A stretch of DNA of 5,399 bases from RYN-433 sp036558265. GTDB lineage: Bacteria > Planctomycetota > Phycisphaerae > Tepidisphaerales > Tepidisphaeraceae. The notes under the pieces were generated by a model. It was not told the DNA's origin and made no database searches. It was given only the letters and a program-made list of their open reading frames with translations. Below, one piece after another: positions 4,790 to 5,399 of the stretch; position 1 is the stretch's first letter; every line of letters begins with the position of its first letter. The stretch lies in the NCBI GenBank assembly GCA_036558265.1, contig DATBFY010000065.1, forward strand, positions 1 through 5,399, read 5' to 3'. A program made the position numbers and the translations under genes.

Positions 4790-5399
4790 ATGAAGTGGAC
4801 GACGACGCTCCTGCTTGCCGCCGCCCTCGCCCTGCCGCTCGCCGCCAGGGCCCAGCAGAACGACAGCAAGGGCCGCCAGGACAGCGCCAACACCATGGAG
4901 CTGCGCGCCAACGAGGCCTTCAACCGCGGGCAGTATTCGCTCGCCAAGGAACTGTTCACCAAGGTCGCCGACCGCGTGAAGGAAGACCCCAAGCGACTCG
5001 GGCAGATCCAGGAGCAGATCCGGGTCTGCGAGACCAACATCAAGCAGCTCGCCGCCGCAGCCCCGGTTCCCCAGGCCGACCAGGCCGCCGCCACCGCCCC
5101 GCAGATCGAGACCGCCGCCGAGAAGCGCAAGCGGCACTCGGTCCCCAAGGAGGGCGAGGTCTACAACACCTCGATCAAGGAGCTTGGGAACTTCGACTAC
5201 GACGCCGACAAGGGCGGCAACATCCCCGACGACGTCCGGAAGCTCACCGGCACCAAGGTCCGCCTCCGCGGGTTCATGATCCCCCTCGACCAGGCCGACG
5301 CCATCAGCCACTTCTCGCTGGTGCCGTCGCTGTTCGCCTGCTGCGTCGGCCAGCCCCCCCAGATCCAGCACCAGGTCGTCGTCCACACGCCCAAGGGCA
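4790..5399 (+). CDS. Secreted DUF3299 domain protein, cut by the window end
   Basis: The first 203 codons are visible and no stop is reached. Residues 1-21 form a signal peptide with a likely cut after ARA. Residues about 36-64 look like one TPR-like helix pair (ANEAFNRGQYSLAKELF), followed by a charged helix, an alanine/proline-rich linker (about 88-110) and a basic stretch KRKRH (112-116). The DUF3299 domain starts near residue 129: a strand region VRLRGFMIPLD (157-167), then CCVGQPP (184-190), the paired-cysteine hallmark of the family. The domain has no established biochemical function; in gammaproteobacteria it is encoded next to a MacB-like ABC pair under Zur control. Here it lies 197 bases after the permease gene on the same strand, so it may be read from the operon promoter, from its own promoter, or both. 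The paired cysteines suggest metal or thiol chemistry outside the cytoplasm, which is inference. Confidence 0.85.
   Translation, partial: MKWTTTLLLAAALALPLAARAQQNDSKGRQDSANTMELRANEAFNRGQYSLAKELFTKVADRVKEDPKRLGQIQEQIRVCETNIKQLAAAAPVPQADQAAATAPQIETAAEKRKRHSVPKEGEVYNTSIKELGNFDYDADKGGNIPDDVRKLTGTKVRLRGFMIPLDQADAISHFSLVPSLFACCVGQPPQIQHQVVVHTPKG

Overview
The window is high-GC bacterial DNA with GTG starts, weak Shine-Dalgarno signals and proteins that look planctomycete-like, possibly Phycisphaerae. That placement is an inference from protein style only. There is no marker gene, tRNA, rRNA, insertion sequence or CRISPR array in the window.

Layout: (1) 1-287 is non-coding as far as I can tell. It holds a hairpin and a candidate sigma70-type promoter with an inverted repeat over its start point. 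(2) 288-1259 (+) encodes a membrane-anchored di-haem c-type cytochrome. (3) 1260-1549 is a convergent gap that contains, on the minus strand, what looks like the amino-terminal stub of a CDP-alcohol phosphatidyltransferase (1273-1506). (4) 1550-1993 (-) encodes a Fur-superfamily metalloregulator. (5) 1994-2135 is a divergent control region. It holds two almost identical 15-bp 7-1-7 palindromes that bracket a good promoter (TTGACG-N17-TATTCT) for the rightward genes and abut a candidate promoter for the regulator gene. (6) 2136-2999 (+) and 3006-4592 (+) encode the ATPase and permease of a MacB/FtsX-type ABC system. (7) 4593-4789 is a gap with an extended -10 promoter candidate and two hairpins. 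(8) 4790 to the window end (+) encodes a secreted DUF3299 protein, cut by the window edge.

Reading them together: the Fur-like protein probably senses a metal and represses both its own gene and the ABC operon through the twin operators. The ATPase + FtsX/MacB-like permease + DUF3299 set matches, as I recall, the Zur-regulated zinc-starvation operons of gammaproteobacteria (Pseudomonas aeruginosa PA4063-PA4066, Vibrio cholerae zrg). The best hypothesis is a zinc- or other metal-responsive envelope system in a distant phylum. The metal, the substrate and the direction of transport cannot be read from the sequence. The cytochrome gene seems to belong to a separate respiratory unit.
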